Assembly: GCA_016194585.1 (NCBI GenBank)
Contig: JACQBG010000032.1
Coordinates: forward strand, 1 to 64,000
DNA: 64,000 nucleotides
Direction of reading: 5' to 3'
Source of the DNA: Gemmatimonadota bacterium
GTDB lineage: Bacteria; Gemmatimonadota; Gemmatimonadetes; Gemmatimonadales; Gemmatimonadaceae
Both the position numbers and the translations under genes were made by a program. How positions within the stretch are numbered: position 1 is the first letter of the stretch; the number at the start of each line of letters is the position of its first letter. This document shows positions 29,604 through 38,811 of this stretch, piece after piece. A model generated the notes under the pieces. The model made no database searches and was not told the origin of the DNA. It saw only the letters and a list, made by a program, of their open reading frames with translations.

Positions 29604-30670
29604 GCCTTCGCAGTCTCCTCGCCGAAGCGCTCGAACGCTCGGCGACCGTTGCCCGAGAGCTTCTCGACCCGAAGACCCTTCGGGACGCGAAGCTCTTGGC
29701 GTCTCTGGGTCGCGAGCGCCAGCGCCTCGATCAGGTCGTCGAGCGGGCCGAACGATTGGCCAAGTGCGACGCCGAGCTCGCCGACGCCCGTGAGCTCGCC
29801 GCGGGGGGCGACGCCGAGATGGCGGCCGAGGCCCAGGCGGAGATCGCCCGGCTCGAGGCGGAGATCGTGCGCATCGAAGGAGAGCTGAAGCCCCTCCTCC
29901 TGCCGCACGACCCGCTCGACGACCGCAACGCCATCGTCGAGATCCGCGCCGGAACGGGCGGGGACGAGGCCGCGCTCTTCGCCGCCGATCTCTACCGCGC
30001 CTACACCCGCTACATCGAGAAGAAGCGCTGGAAGATCGAACTGCTCTCGTATTCCGAGGGGACGCTCGACGGCGTGAAGGAGGCGGTGTTCAAGGTGCAG
30101 GGGCCGGGCGCCTTCGGCGAGCTGCGCGGCGAGAGCGGCGTGCACCGCGTGCAGCGCGTGCCCGCGACCGAGGCGGCGGGGCGCATCCACACCTCGGCGG
30201 CCACCGTCGCCGTGCTCCCCGAGGCCGAGGAGATCGACCTCAAGATCGAGGACAAGGACCTGCGGATCGACGTGTTCCGCTCGAGCGGCCCGGGTGGCCA
30301 GAGCGTGAACACCACCGACTCGGCCGTGCGCATCACGCACCTCCCGAGCGGGCTCGTCGTGAGCCAGCAGGACCAGAAGAGCCAGCTGCAGAACAAGCTC
30401 AAGGCGATGGAAGTGCTGCGCGCCCGCCTGCTCGACATGAAGGTCGCCGAGCAGGAGGCGGAACGCTCGCGGCTCCGGCGCTCGCAGGTGAGCACGGGCG
30501 ACCGCTCGGCGAAGATCCGCACGTACAACTATCCGCAGAACCGCGTCACCGACCACCGCATCAACTACACGACGCACGACCTGCCGGCCGTGATGAACGG
30601 GGAGTTCGGCGGGCTGATCGACGCGCTGAAGCTGGCCGACATGGAAGAGCGGTTGGAGGGTGGGTTTTGA
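29600..30670 (+). CDS. prfA: Peptide chain release factor 1
   Basis: Class I release factor that reads UAA and UAG stop codons. From the CTG at 29600 it has 356 residues, the normal RF1 length. The GGQ catalytic loop is in [15 protein letters not shown]; the RF1-type tail includes [26 protein letters not shown]. No ATG, GTG or TTG exists at a suitable place in this frame: the nearest TTG would delete about 32 residues. The CTG overlaps the rpmE stop (CTGA), which would couple the two. The codon-recognition PxT-type motif was not examined in detail. prmC, its methyltransferase, follows. Confidence 0.93.
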   Translation: MSLRSLLAEALERSATVARELLDPKTLRDAKLLASLGRERQRLDQVVERAERLAKCDAELADARELAAGGDAEMAAEAQAEIARLEAEIVRIEGELKPLLLPHDPLDDRNAIVEIRAGTGGDEAALFAADLYRAYTRYIEKKRWKIELLSYSEGTLDGVKEAVFKVQGPGAFGELRGESGVHRVQRVPATEAAGRIHTSAATVAVLPEAEEIDLKIEDKDLRIDVFRSSGPGGQSVNTTDSAVRITHLPSGLVVSQQDQKSQLQNKLKAMEVLRARLLDMKVAEQEAERSRLRRSQVSTGDRSAKIRTYNYPQNRVTDHRINYTTHDLPAVMNGEFGGLIDALKLADMEERLEGGF

Positions 30671-30687
30671 ACCACCACTGCGGGTCG

Positions 30688-30728
30688 TCGGTCCACGGTT
30701 GACCGTCCAGGGTCGACCGTGAACGGCG
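30688..30728. repeat. Intergenic ACGGTT/AACCGT-type repeat, copy 1
   Basis: Several degenerate CCGT/ACGG units (CCACGGTTGACCGTCC, GACCGTGAACGGCGG) in the gap between prfA and prmC. Similar stretches lie near 49.1, 49.2 and 60.6 kb. Confidence 0.5.
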
Positions 30729-30777
30729 GTGCGCGGATGACGCCGTGCGCGCCTCACCTCTCGTGCGCAACGTCACC

Positions 30778-31635
30778 GTGACTCTCGGCTCCCTCCTCGA
30801 CGACATCGCGCGCCACCTCGGCACGGCGGGACTCCCCGCCCGCGCCGACGCGCGCGACCTGATCGCGGCGGTCCTCGACAAGCCGCGGTTCTGGCCGAGC
30901 GCGCACCCCGAGCTGGAGGTCGACGCCGCCGTCGCCGGCCGCGTGCGCGAGGCGGCGGAGCGGTTCCGCACGGGGATGCCGATGCAGTACGCCGTCGGGC
31001 GGGCGGCGTTTCGCGGGCTCACCCTCGACGTCGACCGGCGCGTGCTCATCCCGCGGCCCGAGACCGAGCTGCTCGTCGACATCGTGCTCTCGGGGGACAG
31101 GCCCGGCGGGACCGTGGCCGACGTGTGCACGGGCTCGGGGGCCATCGCGCTCGCGCTGGCGACCGAGGGGCGGTTCGAACGGGTGATCGGCACCGACCTG
31201 TCGACCGACGCGCTCGACGTGGCGCGGGCGAATCACGCCGCCCTGGCGGCGCGCGGGCTCACCACGGCCGTCGAGTGGCGGCAGGGGGATCTGCTGGCGC
31301 CGCTGGCCGGTGAACGGCTCCGAGCGCTCGTCGCGAATCCCCCATATATTGCTCCCGTTGAAGGGGTCGATCTCCCTCCGGCCGTACGCGATTGGGAGCC
31401 CCACCTTGCCCTCTTCAGCGACGACGATGGCATGGCGGCGATCCGCGCGATCGTGCGCGGGGCGGCCGACCTGCTCGAACCTGGCGGATTGCTGGCCGTC
31501 GAGATCGACGCGCGGCGAGCCGGCCTGGCGCGCGCGTGCGCGGACGCCGATCCGCGCTGGCGCGGCGTCGCGATCCGGATGGACCTGACCGGCCGCGAGC
31601 GATTCCTCGTGGCGCAACGGAACGATGCCCCCTGA
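30778..31635 (+). CDS. prmC: Release factor glutamine methyltransferase
   Basis: SAM-dependent enzyme (HemK) of about 285 residues that methylates the glutamine of the release-factor GGQ motif. The N-terminal helical domain is followed by a Rossmann core with VADVCTGSGAIALALA, and the catalytic NPPY motif is in LVANPPYIAPVEG. Start: GTG 30778 gives the usual N-terminus MTLGSLLDDI; another GTG at 30745 is in frame. Position right after prfA supports the assignment. Confidence 0.94.
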   Translation: MTLGSLLDDIARHLGTAGLPARADARDLIAAVLDKPRFWPSAHPELEVDAAVAGRVREAAERFRTGMPMQYAVGRAAFRGLTLDVDRRVLIPRPETELLVDIVLSGDRPGGTVADVCTGSGAIALALATEGRFERVIGTDLSTDALDVARANHAALAARGLTTAVEWRQGDLLAPLAGERLRALVANPPYIAPVEGVDLPPAVRDWEPHLALFSDDDGMAAIRAIVRGAADLLEPGGLLAVEIDARRAGLARACADADPRWRGVAIRMDLTGRERFLVAQRNDAP

Positions 31636-31659
31636 GTGGGGCGCGGGAGACGCAACACG

Positions 31660-32013
31660 ATGCTGTCCGAAAAGGCGACGGAGCTTGGCCGATTGATCGG
31701 CCAGAGCAGCGAATACCAGGCCGTGAAGCGCGCCAACGACGCGCTGAGCGACGACAAAGGCGCGATGGCGCTGCTCGAGCGCATGGAGCAGCTGCGGCAG
31801 AGCGCGCAGCGCATGATCGAGCAGGGCGCGCAACCGACGCCGGAGATGGAGACGGAGCTCGACGGCCTGCTCGGGCAGGTGCAGACGAACGCGACGTACC
31901 AGCGCGTCATCGTGGCGAACGAGAACTTCGACAAGGTGATGGTGCAGGTGAACCAGTGGATCCTCGACGGCATCCGGAAGGGGTCGGCGAGTCCCATCAT
32001 CACGCTGGGCTGA
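31660..32013 (+). CDS. YlbF/YmcA family protein
   Basis: Small helical protein of 117 residues. The opening LSEKATELGRLIGQSSEYQAV and the central QLRQSAQRMIEQG fit the YlbF/YmcA (DUF964) family, which in Bacillus takes part in RNA processing and competence control. The ATG has a GGGAGA ribosome site. Its stop overlaps the tmk ATG. Function in a diderm is unknown. Confidence 0.83.
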   Translation: MLSEKATELGRLIGQSSEYQAVKRANDALSDDKGAMALLERMEQLRQSAQRMIEQGAQPTPEMETELDGLLGQVQTNATYQRVIVANENFDKVMVQVNQWILDGIRKGSASPIITLG

Positions 32014-32687
32014 TGACGGCGAGCGGCCGGCTGGTCGTGTTCGAGGGGGGCGAGGGAGCGGGGAAGAGCACCCAACTCGCGCGGCTCGCCGCGCGGCTCA
32101 CCGTGGCCGGCGTGCGCGTCGCGACGTTCCGCGAGCCGGGAGGGACGCCGCTCGGCGACGAGATCCGGCGGCTGCTCCTCGATCCGGCGTCGCACATCGC
32201 GCCGCGGGCCGAGGCGCTGCTGTTCATGGCGTCGCGCGCCGAGCTCGTCGAGCGAGAGGTGCGGCCGGCCCTCGAGCGCGGGGCGGTGGTGCTGCTCGAC
32301 CGGTTCTTCCTCTCGACGTACGCGTATCAGGTGGCGGGGCGCGGGTTGCCCGACGCCGACGTGCGCGCGGCGAACGGCGTCGCCACGGGCGGGCTCGTGC
32401 CCGACGTGACGCTCCTGCTCACGGTGCCGCCGGCGGAGGGGTTGAAGCGCGCCGCGCAGCGCGGCGACACCGACCGCATGGAGCGTTCGGGTGACGCGTT
32501 CCACGAGCGTGTCGCGCAGGCGTTCGAGCGGTTCGCGACCCCGGCGTGGCAGGCGATGCATCCGGAGTGCGGGCCGGTGGTGGCGATCGACGGCGCCGGC
32601 GCCGCGGACGACGTCGCCGTGCGGGTGCTGGCGGCCGTGCTCGCGGCCTGCCCCGATGTGCGCGCCGCGCTCGAGGTGACCGCCTGA
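32013..32687 (+). CDS. tmk: Thymidylate kinase
   Basis: Phosphorylates dTMP to dTDP. 224 residues with the P-loop FEGGEGAGKSTQL near residues 9-21, the dTMP-binding FREPGGTPLGDEIR, and the DRF motif VLLDRFFLSTYAYQ (the more common DRY has Phe here). The LID region is in DTDRMERSGDAFHERV, where arginines are not clustered as in type I enzymes. ATG overlaps the YlbF stop and the TGA overlaps the ATG of the protease gene. Confidence 0.94.
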   Translation: MTASGRLVVFEGGEGAGKSTQLARLAARLTVAGVRVATFREPGGTPLGDEIRRLLLDPASHIAPRAEALLFMASRAELVEREVRPALERGAVVLLDRFFLSTYAYQVAGRGLPDADVRAANGVATGGLVPDVTLLLTVPPAEGLKRAAQRGDTDRMERSGDAFHERVAQAFERFATPAWQAMHPECGPVVAIDGAGAADDVAVRVLAAVLAACPDVRAALEVTA

Positions 32688-34279
32688 TGCGCCGCTCCTT
32701 CGCCATCGTGTTCGCGCTCTTCGTCGCCGTGATGTTCCTCGGCGGATGGCTCGTGCGCCGCGGCCTCGCGACGCCGGCGAGCCGGTCCACCCTCACGGCG
32801 GCGCAGGGGCAACGGCTCCTCGGCGACGTGATGCGGCAGGTGCAGGACCACTGGGTCGACACGCTCGACGGCGACGAGCTGTTCCGGCGCGCGGCGCTGG
32901 GCCTCGTGCGCGAGCTGGGCGACCCGAACACGTCGTACCTGCCGCCCGACCGGTTGAAGCGGCTGCGGGAGGCGACGACGGGACAGTACACGGGGATCGG
33001 CACGACGATCGACGTGCGCGAGGGATGGATCGCCGTCGTGTCGTCGCGCACGGGCTCGCCGGCCGATCGGGCGGGGATCCGCCCCGGCGACCGGCTGGTC
33101 GAGGTGGACGGGCAGTCGATGCGCGGCTGGACGATCGAGGAGGCGCGCAACGCGTTGCGTGGCGCGCCGGGGAGCCCGCTCACGCTCACGATCGACCGCA
33201 ACGGCAACCACATCCCGATGCACCTGGAGCGCGGCGACATCCACGTGAGCAGCGTGTCGCGCGCGATGCTGCTCGAGCGCGGGGTCGGCTACTTCGCCAT
33301 CACGTCGTTCAGCGACTCGACGGCGAAGGAGACGGCGGCGACGGTGGATTCGCTCGTGCGGGCGGGGGCGACGTCGATGGTCATCGACCTGCGCGGCAAT
33401 CCCGGGGGGCTGCTCGCGCAGGGGGTCGCCGTGGCCGACCTGTTCCTCGACGCGGGGCAGCGGATCGCCTCGACGCGCGGCCGGGTGAGCGCCGCGGTGC
33501 AGACGTTCGACGACAAGGCGCCGCAGCGCTGGCCCTCGCTGCCGCTCGTCGTGCTCGTGAACAACTACACGGCGAGCGCGGCTGAGATCGTCGCCGGCGC
33601 GCTGCAGGATCACGACCGCGCGGTGGTGATGGGGCGGCCCACCTACGGCAAGGGGAGCGCGCAGCAGGTCATCCAGCTCGCCGACGGTGGCGCGCTGAAG
33701 ATCACGAACGCGCTCTGGTACACGCCGGTGGGGCGGAGCATCGACCATGCGCACCTGAAGACGGCCGACGCCTCGGCGGACACGACGCGGCCGAGCTACA
33801 AGACCGACCGTGGCCGCGTGGTGAAGGGCGGCGGCGGCATCGTGCCCGACCTGCTGGCGGGGGACAGCGTCGTCTCGCCGGCCGAGCGCGCCTGGGTGGC
33901 CGCGGTGGGCGCGCGGGTGCCGCAGTTCCGCCTCGCACTCAAGGACTACGGCGCCGAGGTCACGCGGCGCAAGCTGGTGTTCGACGCGGAGTTCGTCGTG
34001 ACGCCGGAGATGCGCGAAGGATTGCGCCGTGCCATGCACGCGCACGGACTCGACGTGCCGGCCGCCGTCTACGCCGACGCGCACGACGCGATCGACCGCG
34101 TGATCGGCGCGGAGATCGCGTTGCAGGCGTTCGGGGTGCCGGGGGCGCAGCAGCGCGCCGTGCGGCACGACCCCGTCATCGCGCGGGCCGTGAAGCTCGT
34201 CGCGGGGGTGCCGGCGCCAGGGGTGCTGTTCGACCGCGTCGCCGCCGACGCGGATGCGGGCGCGGGCACCCGCAAGTAG
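32687..34279 (+). CDS. S41 family C-terminal processing peptidase with PDZ domain
   Basis: Periplasmic or membrane-anchored protease of 530 residues. One N-terminal helix (IVFALFVAVMFLGGWLV) anchors it; a PDZ domain lies near 95-175 (GSPADRAGIRPGDRLVEVDG), and the catalytic core has Ser297 in TASAAEIVAG and Lys322 in PTYGKGSAQ, spaced 25 residues as in CtpA/Prc. The C-terminal 110 residues are extra relative to minimal CtpA. Last gene of the rpmE operon, closed by a strong terminator. Confidence 0.92.
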   Translation: MRRSFAIVFALFVAVMFLGGWLVRRGLATPASRSTLTAAQGQRLLGDVMRQVQDHWVDTLDGDELFRRAALGLVRELGDPNTSYLPPDRLKRLREATTGQYTGIGTTIDVREGWIAVVSSRTGSPADRAGIRPGDRLVEVDGQSMRGWTIEEARNALRGAPGSPLTLTIDRNGNHIPMHLERGDIHVSSVSRAMLLERGVGYFAITSFSDSTAKETAATVDSLVRAGATSMVIDLRGNPGGLLAQGVAVADLFLDAGQRIASTRGRVSAAVQTFDDKAPQRWPSLPLVVLVNNYTASAAEIVAGALQDHDRAVVMGRPTYGKGSAQQVIQLADGGALKITNALWYTPVGRSIDHAHLKTADASADTTRPSYKTDRGRVVKGGGGIVPDLLAGDSVVSPAERAWVAAVGARVPQFRLALKDYGAEVTRRKLVFDAEFVVTPEMREGLRRAMHAHGLDVPAAVYADAHDAIDRVIGAEIALQAFGVPGAQQRAVRHDPVIARAVKLVAGVPAPGVLFDRVAADADAGAGTRK

Positions 34280-34295
34280 TCCGTGTCAGGCAAGC

Positions 34296-34328
34296 GAAAG
34301 GGCCGGCGCATCGCGCGCCGGCCCTTTC
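34296..34328. terminator. Bidirectional terminator between the S41 and M28 genes
   Basis: Perfect 14-bp stem (GAAAGGGCCGGCGC / GCGCCGGCCCTTTC) with a 5-nt loop. CTTTC/GAAAG edges give T-rich tails on both strands, suiting the two converging genes. Confidence 0.88.
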
Positions 34329-34346
34329 GTCATTCCCCTCGCGTGC

Positions 34347-35915
34347 TCAGGGCACGACGCGCGGGGCCGGCTTGCGCGGCAGCTTCGCGTCGCGCTCGGC
34401 GGCCTGCCACGCGAACGACGCGACGACCGCGGCATTCCACTTCATGTCGTCGGCCTGGATGCGCTCGTAGACGTCGGCGTTCGAGTGGTGCGTGCGGGTG
34501 CCGTATTCCACCGGGTCCTGGATGAACTGGAACCCCGGGATGCCGACGGCGTCGTACGACAGATGGTCGGTGCCGCCGGTGTTCGAGATCGTCAGCGTCT
34601 TCATGCCGCCCTCCTTGAACGGTCCCATCCACGCGTCGAAGATCGGTGCCACCTCGGCGTTCCCCTGCTCGTACACGCCGCGGATCTTCCCCGTGCCGTT
34701 GTCGACGTTGAAGTAGGCGGCGAGCTTCGCCTGCTCGGGCTTCACGCCGGTCGAGTCCTGGAAATGCCGGCGCACGTACGCGCGCGAGCCGAGGAGCCCC
34801 TGTTCCTCGCCTGTCCACAGTCCGATGCGGATGGTGCGGCGCGGCTTGAGGCCGAGCGACTGGAGGAGGCGCATCGCCTCCATCATGACGGCCGAGCCCG
34901 CGGCGTTGTCGGTGGCGCCGGTGCCGGCGTGCCACGAATCGAAGTGGCCGCCGATCATCACGACCTCGTCCTTGAGGGCCGGGTCGGTGCCGGGGATCTC
35001 GGCGAGCACGTTGAACGAGTTCGGGTCGTTGTCGTAGAACGTGTTCGCCATCTCGAGTTCGAGCGTGACGGGGAGCTTCTTCTCGAGCGTGCGGTAGATG
35101 CGGCCGTAGCTCTCCGCGGCGACGTGCACCACCGGCAGCTGCGGGTCGTTCTTGCTCGCGTGCGGGTTGCCGTTGTCGGTGAAGACGATGCCGCCGTCGC
35201 CGCGGGCGCGGAGCAACAGCGCGGCGATCCCCTCGTTCTGCAGGAAGCGCATGGCGGCCGTGTCACGGGTGACGCTGAACGGGAAGCGGAACGGACCGCC
35301 CGGGCGCCCCGGGCCTCCCTGACGGCCGGCGCCGGGCTCGGGCGGCTTGGCGGCGGCCATCGCGGCGAGTTGCTCGTCGGTGAGGCGCGAGCCTTCGGCC
35401 GTCATGTGCGGCTTCACCTCGACGAGCGTGTCGACGAGGAGGAACTTCCCCTTGAGCGAGCCGGCCAACTTCTTGAGGTCGGCGAACGAGTCGACGCGCA
35501 CGAGCATCGCCTCGCCCGTGACCTTCCCCTTGGTGCTGGCGCTCCAGGCGCGCGGCGCCGCGACGATGGGGAAGGGGTGCGGCGTGAGGGCGCGGAAGGC
35601 GAACTTCTCGTTGGTCCAGCCGCGGCCGAACGGTCCCCACGTCTCGAAATGGACGTTCTGCAGCCCCCAGCCCTTCATCGTCGCCGCGGCCCAGTCGCCG
35701 GCGGCCTTGGTGATCGGCGAGCCGGTGAGGCGCGGGCCGTGCACGTCGGTGAGCCAGCTCATGATGTCCATCACCTGCGACCGGGCCATCTCCTCGGACT
35801 TGAGGCGCTCGATCGTGGCGTCGTCGACCTTCTCCTGCGCGCCCAGCCCGGCGGCGAACGCGCCGAGCGCGGCGGCGATGGTGGTGGCGCGGCGCGCGAC
35901 AGCGAACATGCTCAT
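34347..35915 (-). CDS. Secreted M28 family zinc metallopeptidase
   Basis: Exported aminopeptidase-like enzyme of 522 residues. Signal peptide RRATTIAAALGAFAAGLGAQ; a protease-associated insert (residues about 130-270) carries a Gly/Pro-rich loop GRQGGPGRPGGPFRFP; the M28 core has GGHFDSWHAGTGATDNAAG and GLWTGEEQGLLGS with His, Asp and Glu-Glu metal or catalytic residues, and a final HHSNADVYERI. The ATG has a GGAG ribosome site. It may release amino acids from peptides outside the cell. Confidence 0.92.
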   Translation of the reverse strand: MSMFAVARRATTIAAALGAFAAGLGAQEKVDDATIERLKSEEMARSQVMDIMSWLTDVHGPRLTGSPITKAAGDWAAATMKGWGLQNVHFETWGPFGRGWTNEKFAFRALTPHPFPIVAAPRAWSASTKGKVTGEAMLVRVDSFADLKKLAGSLKGKFLLVDTLVEVKPHMTAEGSRLTDEQLAAMAAAKPPEPGAGRQGGPGRPGGPFRFPFSVTRDTAAMRFLQNEGIAALLLRARGDGGIVFTDNGNPHASKNDPQLPVVHVAAESYGRIYRTLEKKLPVTLELEMANTFYDNDPNSFNVLAEIPGTDPALKDEVVMIGGHFDSWHAGTGATDNAAGSAVMMEAMRLLQSLGLKPRRTIRIGLWTGEEQGLLGSRAYVRRHFQDSTGVKPEQAKLAAYFNVDNGTGKIRGVYEQGNAEVAPIFDAWMGPFKEGGMKTLTISNTGGTDHLSYDAVGIPGFQFIQDPVEYGTRTHHSNADVYERIQADDMKWNAAVVASFAWQAAERDAKLPRKPAPRVVP

Positions 35916-35941
35916 GCGAAGGACTCCGTGGTGAGGGTCGT

Positions 35942-36667
35942 TCAGGGGCGTGGCGGCCCCGCCCGTCCACCGAGCAGTGCCGCCTGATCAATCACGCGCG
36001 TCCCGGGCGGAATGCTGAACCGGAGTTGCGTCCGCGGGAGCGCGGCGCCGGGCCGGATGTCGATGAAGCGCACGCGACGCACCATCCCGCCCACCTCGAC
36101 CGTCTCGACCTGCCAGAGCAGGGTGTCGGCACGGCCGATCCACACGCGGGCCCGCGTGAAGGGGGCGTTCGCCTCCTTCGGCACGAGGTCGAAGGCGGCG
36201 GTCTCGTGCCCGGGGACTGGCGCGCCGGCCGCGGCGTGCACCGTGTAGTGCGCCCGCGGCGCCGAGAGGAGGTGCGAGAGGAAGTCGAACCCCGCTCCCG
36301 CCGCGCGCGGCAGCTTGAGCACCTGGCCCGGCATGGTGCTCGGGAGGTAGACCCAGAGCGTCGAGTCGTCGCTGACGATGGCGTCGCCGGCGGGGTCGCT
36401 GTAGCGGAGGGCGAACTGCCACGCGCCGCGCTGGAAGAGTTCCCCCTTGGCGGTGCGGGTGCCGCTCGTGCCGGGGTTGGTGAGCGTCTGCTCGAACGTG
36501 GCGCGGAGCGTGCGCATGGCGCCGTAGCGCCGCGCGGCGCGATCGAGCAGTGCCGTGGAGTCGCGCTGTGCCGTCGCCGTCGGGGCGGCGACGCAGGCGC
36601 AGGCGCAGACGACGAGGGCGCGCCGCACGGCGCGCCCCCAGTCGTCCGCCGGCGCCGCGATCGTCAC
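35942..36667 (-). CDS. LolA-like outer-membrane lipoprotein carrier
   Basis: Periplasmic protein of 241 residues. A signal peptide ([20 protein letters not shown]) precedes a LolA-type half-barrel: [64 protein letters not shown], and a last strand pair ending [15 protein letters not shown]. LolA carries lipoproteins across the periplasm. The GTG overlaps the DAHP synthase stop, an unusual neighbour; the pairing appears to be only transcriptional. Confidence 0.85.
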   Translation of the reverse strand: MTIAAPADDWGRAVRRALVVCACACVAAPTATAQRDSTALLDRAARRYGAMRTLRATFEQTLTNPGTSGTRTAKGELFQRGAWQFALRYSDPAGDAIVSDDSTLWVYLPSTMPGQVLKLPRAAGAGFDFLSHLLSAPRAHYTVHAAAGAPVPGHETAAFDLVPKEANAPFTRARVWIGRADTLLWQVETVEVGGMVRRVRFIDIRPGAALPRTQLRFSIPPGTRVIDQAALLGGRAGPPRP

Positions 36668-37707
36668 GCGCGACGGGTGGCTGGTGCGCCGGCGATGGCG
36701 CGATCGACCGCGCTGGCGATCCGTCGCAGCTGGTGCATCAGGTCGCCGAACTGGTCCACGGTGAGCGACTGCGCGCCATCGGAGAGGGCGCGGTCGGGAT
36801 GCGGGTGCATCTCGATGAGGAGTCCGTCGGCGCCGCAGGCCACGGCGGCGCGCGCCATCGGGATGACCTTGTCGCGCCGTCCCGTGCCGTGGCTCGGGTC
36901 GGCGACGATGGGGAGGTGCGAGAGCTGGTGCACGACGGGGACGGCGGTGAGGTCGAACAGGTTGCGCGACGTGGTGTCGAAGCTGCGCAGCCCGCGCTCA
37001 CAGAGGATGACGTTCGGGTTCCCCTCGCTCAGCACGTACTCGGCGCTCAGGAGCAGGTCCTGGATCGTCGCGGCCATGCCGCGCTTGAGGAGCACCGGCT
37101 TGCCGAGGCGCCCGACCGTCTTGAGGAGCGAGTAGTTCTGCATGTTGCGGGCGCCGATCTGGATGCAGTCGGCGACCTCGGCGACGAGGTTCGCCCCCTC
37201 GTCGTCCATCGCCTCGGTGACGATGGCCAGCCCCGTCTCGCGCTTGGCGAGCGCGAGGAGTTCGAGTCCCTGCTTGCCGAGACCCTGAAACGAGTAGGGC
37301 GAGCTGCGGGGCTTGAACGCGCCGCCGCGGAGCGCGACGCCGCCGGCCGCCTTCACGGCGCGCGCCGACTCGAGGATCTGCTCCTCCGACTCCACGGAGC
37401 ACGGGCCGGCGACCACCGGCACGTCGTTGCCGCCGAAGGAGACGCCCGGCGCGATCGTCACGATCGTGCTCTCAGGGCGCCACTCGCGGGAGACCTGCTT
37501 GTACGGATTCGAGACGTGGATGATCTTCGCGACGCCCGGGAGCTCGGCGATCAGCGAGTCGTCGACGCGGCCGTCATTGCCGACCAGGCCGACGGCCGTG
37601 CGCTGCGCGCCGGGCATCGGGGCCGGGGTGTATCCCATCGCCTTGATGGCGGCGCACACGCCGTTGACGTCGTCCTGCGTCGCCGTGTGCGACATCACTA
37701 CCAACAT
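36664..37707 (-). CDS. aroF: 3-deoxy-7-phosphoheptulonate synthase, type I-beta
   Basis: First enzyme of the shikimate pathway, joining phosphoenolpyruvate and erythrose 4-phosphate. 347 residues with an N-terminal ferredoxin-like (ACT-like) regulatory domain of about 75 residues as in Thermotoga DAHP synthase, followed by the barrel: [44 protein letters not shown] and [16 protein letters not shown]. The N-terminal domain suggests feedback control by an aromatic amino acid. Gene symbol follows the enzyme, not a proven paralogue group. Confidence 0.94.
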   Translation of the reverse strand: MLVVMSHTATQDDVNGVCAAIKAMGYTPAPMPGAQRTAVGLVGNDGRVDDSLIAELPGVAKIIHVSNPYKQVSREWRPESTIVTIAPGVSFGGNDVPVVAGPCSVESEEQILESARAVKAAGGVALRGGAFKPRSSPYSFQGLGKQGLELLALAKRETGLAIVTEAMDDEGANLVAEVADCIQIGARNMQNYSLLKTVGRLGKPVLLKRGMAATIQDLLLSAEYVLSEGNPNVILCERGLRSFDTTSRNLFDLTAVPVVHQLSHLPIVADPSHGTGRRDKVIPMARAAVACGADGLLIEMHPHPDRALSDGAQSLTVDQFGDLMHQLRRIASAVDRAIAGAPATRRA

Positions 37708-37776
37708 GTGGAACGGTCCTGTGCAGAGGGAACGGAAACCTGAAATATAGCGGTTCAGGGGCTCCGGATGTTCCGC

Positions 37777-38811
37777 TCAGTGGCCCTTCCACACCGCCAG
37801 TCGCTGGATCGTCTTGCCGTCGCCGTGGAAGCGGATGACGTAGATCCCCGGGGGCACGAACCGTCCGTCGTCGGCGCGGCCGTCCCAGGTGAGCCGGGGG
37901 TCGCAGCCGGTGTCGCTTCCGACCTCCGCCCGGCCGTAGCGGGCCGCCGCGAGCGACGACACCAGTCCGTTCCCCGGGAGGATGTGCTTCACGTGGTTGC
38001 CGCGGATGTCGTAGATGTCGAGCGAGACCTCGCTCACCGCCCGCAGGTCGAACCAGATGCACGTGACCTGCGTCCGCGCATTGGGGAACGGGTTCGGGAA
38101 GTTCTGGAAGAGCGTCGTCGAGATCGGCGAGTTCGGGTCGGAGATCACGAACGTCGACTGGCTCTTGACCGTGATGCTGTCACCCGTGGGGAGCGTGGCC
38201 GTCACCTGCCAGCGATACGAGGTGTTCGCGTCGAGCACCAGGGTGGCCGTGGCCTGGGTGAGCGGCGTCACCTGGGAGATCACGGACGCCTGGGTCGCCG
38301 TACGGAAGACCTCGAGGTGGTACCGCCACGGTTGCACCGGGGGCTGCACGCGGGCGCTCGACCAGGTGAAGGTCGGTTGCCGCGTGTCGACGGTGGTGCT
38401 GAGGACCCCGTTCGGCGAGAGGAGGGTCAGCCAGTTCGACGTCGTGCGCGGGCCCGTGGATTCACTGAGCACGAGCGCGCCGAGCGCCGTCTGGGCGCGC
38501 ACGCGCCACCAGATGGTGATGTGCTCGGGGAGGAGGCGCGGCACGACGATCGTGGCGGAGGAGCCCGTGACCGTGGTGTCGGCGAGCAGGGCGCCGCCGA
38601 AGTCGGCGCGCGTCGCGATCTGGAGCGTGAGCTTCAGCGGCAGTTCGGCCGCCTGGAACCCCGACGTGGTGACGTTGAACGCGGCGACGCCGTCGACGAG
38701 CGGATTCCCGTCGGGGCCGCTCACGTTCACGAAGCCCGACGTCTGCGCGCGCGCGGCCGCGGGGAGCGCCGCGAGGAGGGCGAACGCGACCGCCGCGACG
38801 CGGCGCGTCAC
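37777..38811 (-). CDS. Secreted protein with FlgD-Ig/T9SS-like C-terminal domain
   Basis: Exported protein of 344 residues. Signal peptide VAAVAFALLAALPAAARAQ; then two fibronectin-like beta domains (LTLQIATRADF, TWSSARVQPPVQPWRYHLEVF). The last 95 residues have FQNFPNPFPN, VSLDIYDIRGNHVK, WDGRADDGRFVPPGIYVIRF, which is the pattern of FlgD-Ig or type IX-like sorting domains in several diderm phyla. A T9SS machinery is not visible here. The GTG overlaps the smc stop. Confidence 0.8.
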   Translation of the reverse strand: MTRRVAAVAFALLAALPAAARAQTSGFVNVSGPDGNPLVDGVAAFNVTTSGFQAAELPLKLTLQIATRADFGGALLADTTVTGSSATIVVPRLLPEHITIWWRVRAQTALGALVLSESTGPRTTSNWLTLLSPNGVLSTTVDTRQPTFTWSSARVQPPVQPWRYHLEVFRTATQASVISQVTPLTQATATLVLDANTSYRWQVTATLPTGDSITVKSQSTFVISDPNSPISTTLFQNFPNPFPNARTQVTCIWFDLRAVSEVSLDIYDIRGNHVKHILPGNGLVSSLAAARYGRAEVGSDTGCDPRLTWDGRADDGRFVPPGIYVIRFHGDGKTIQRLAVWKGH

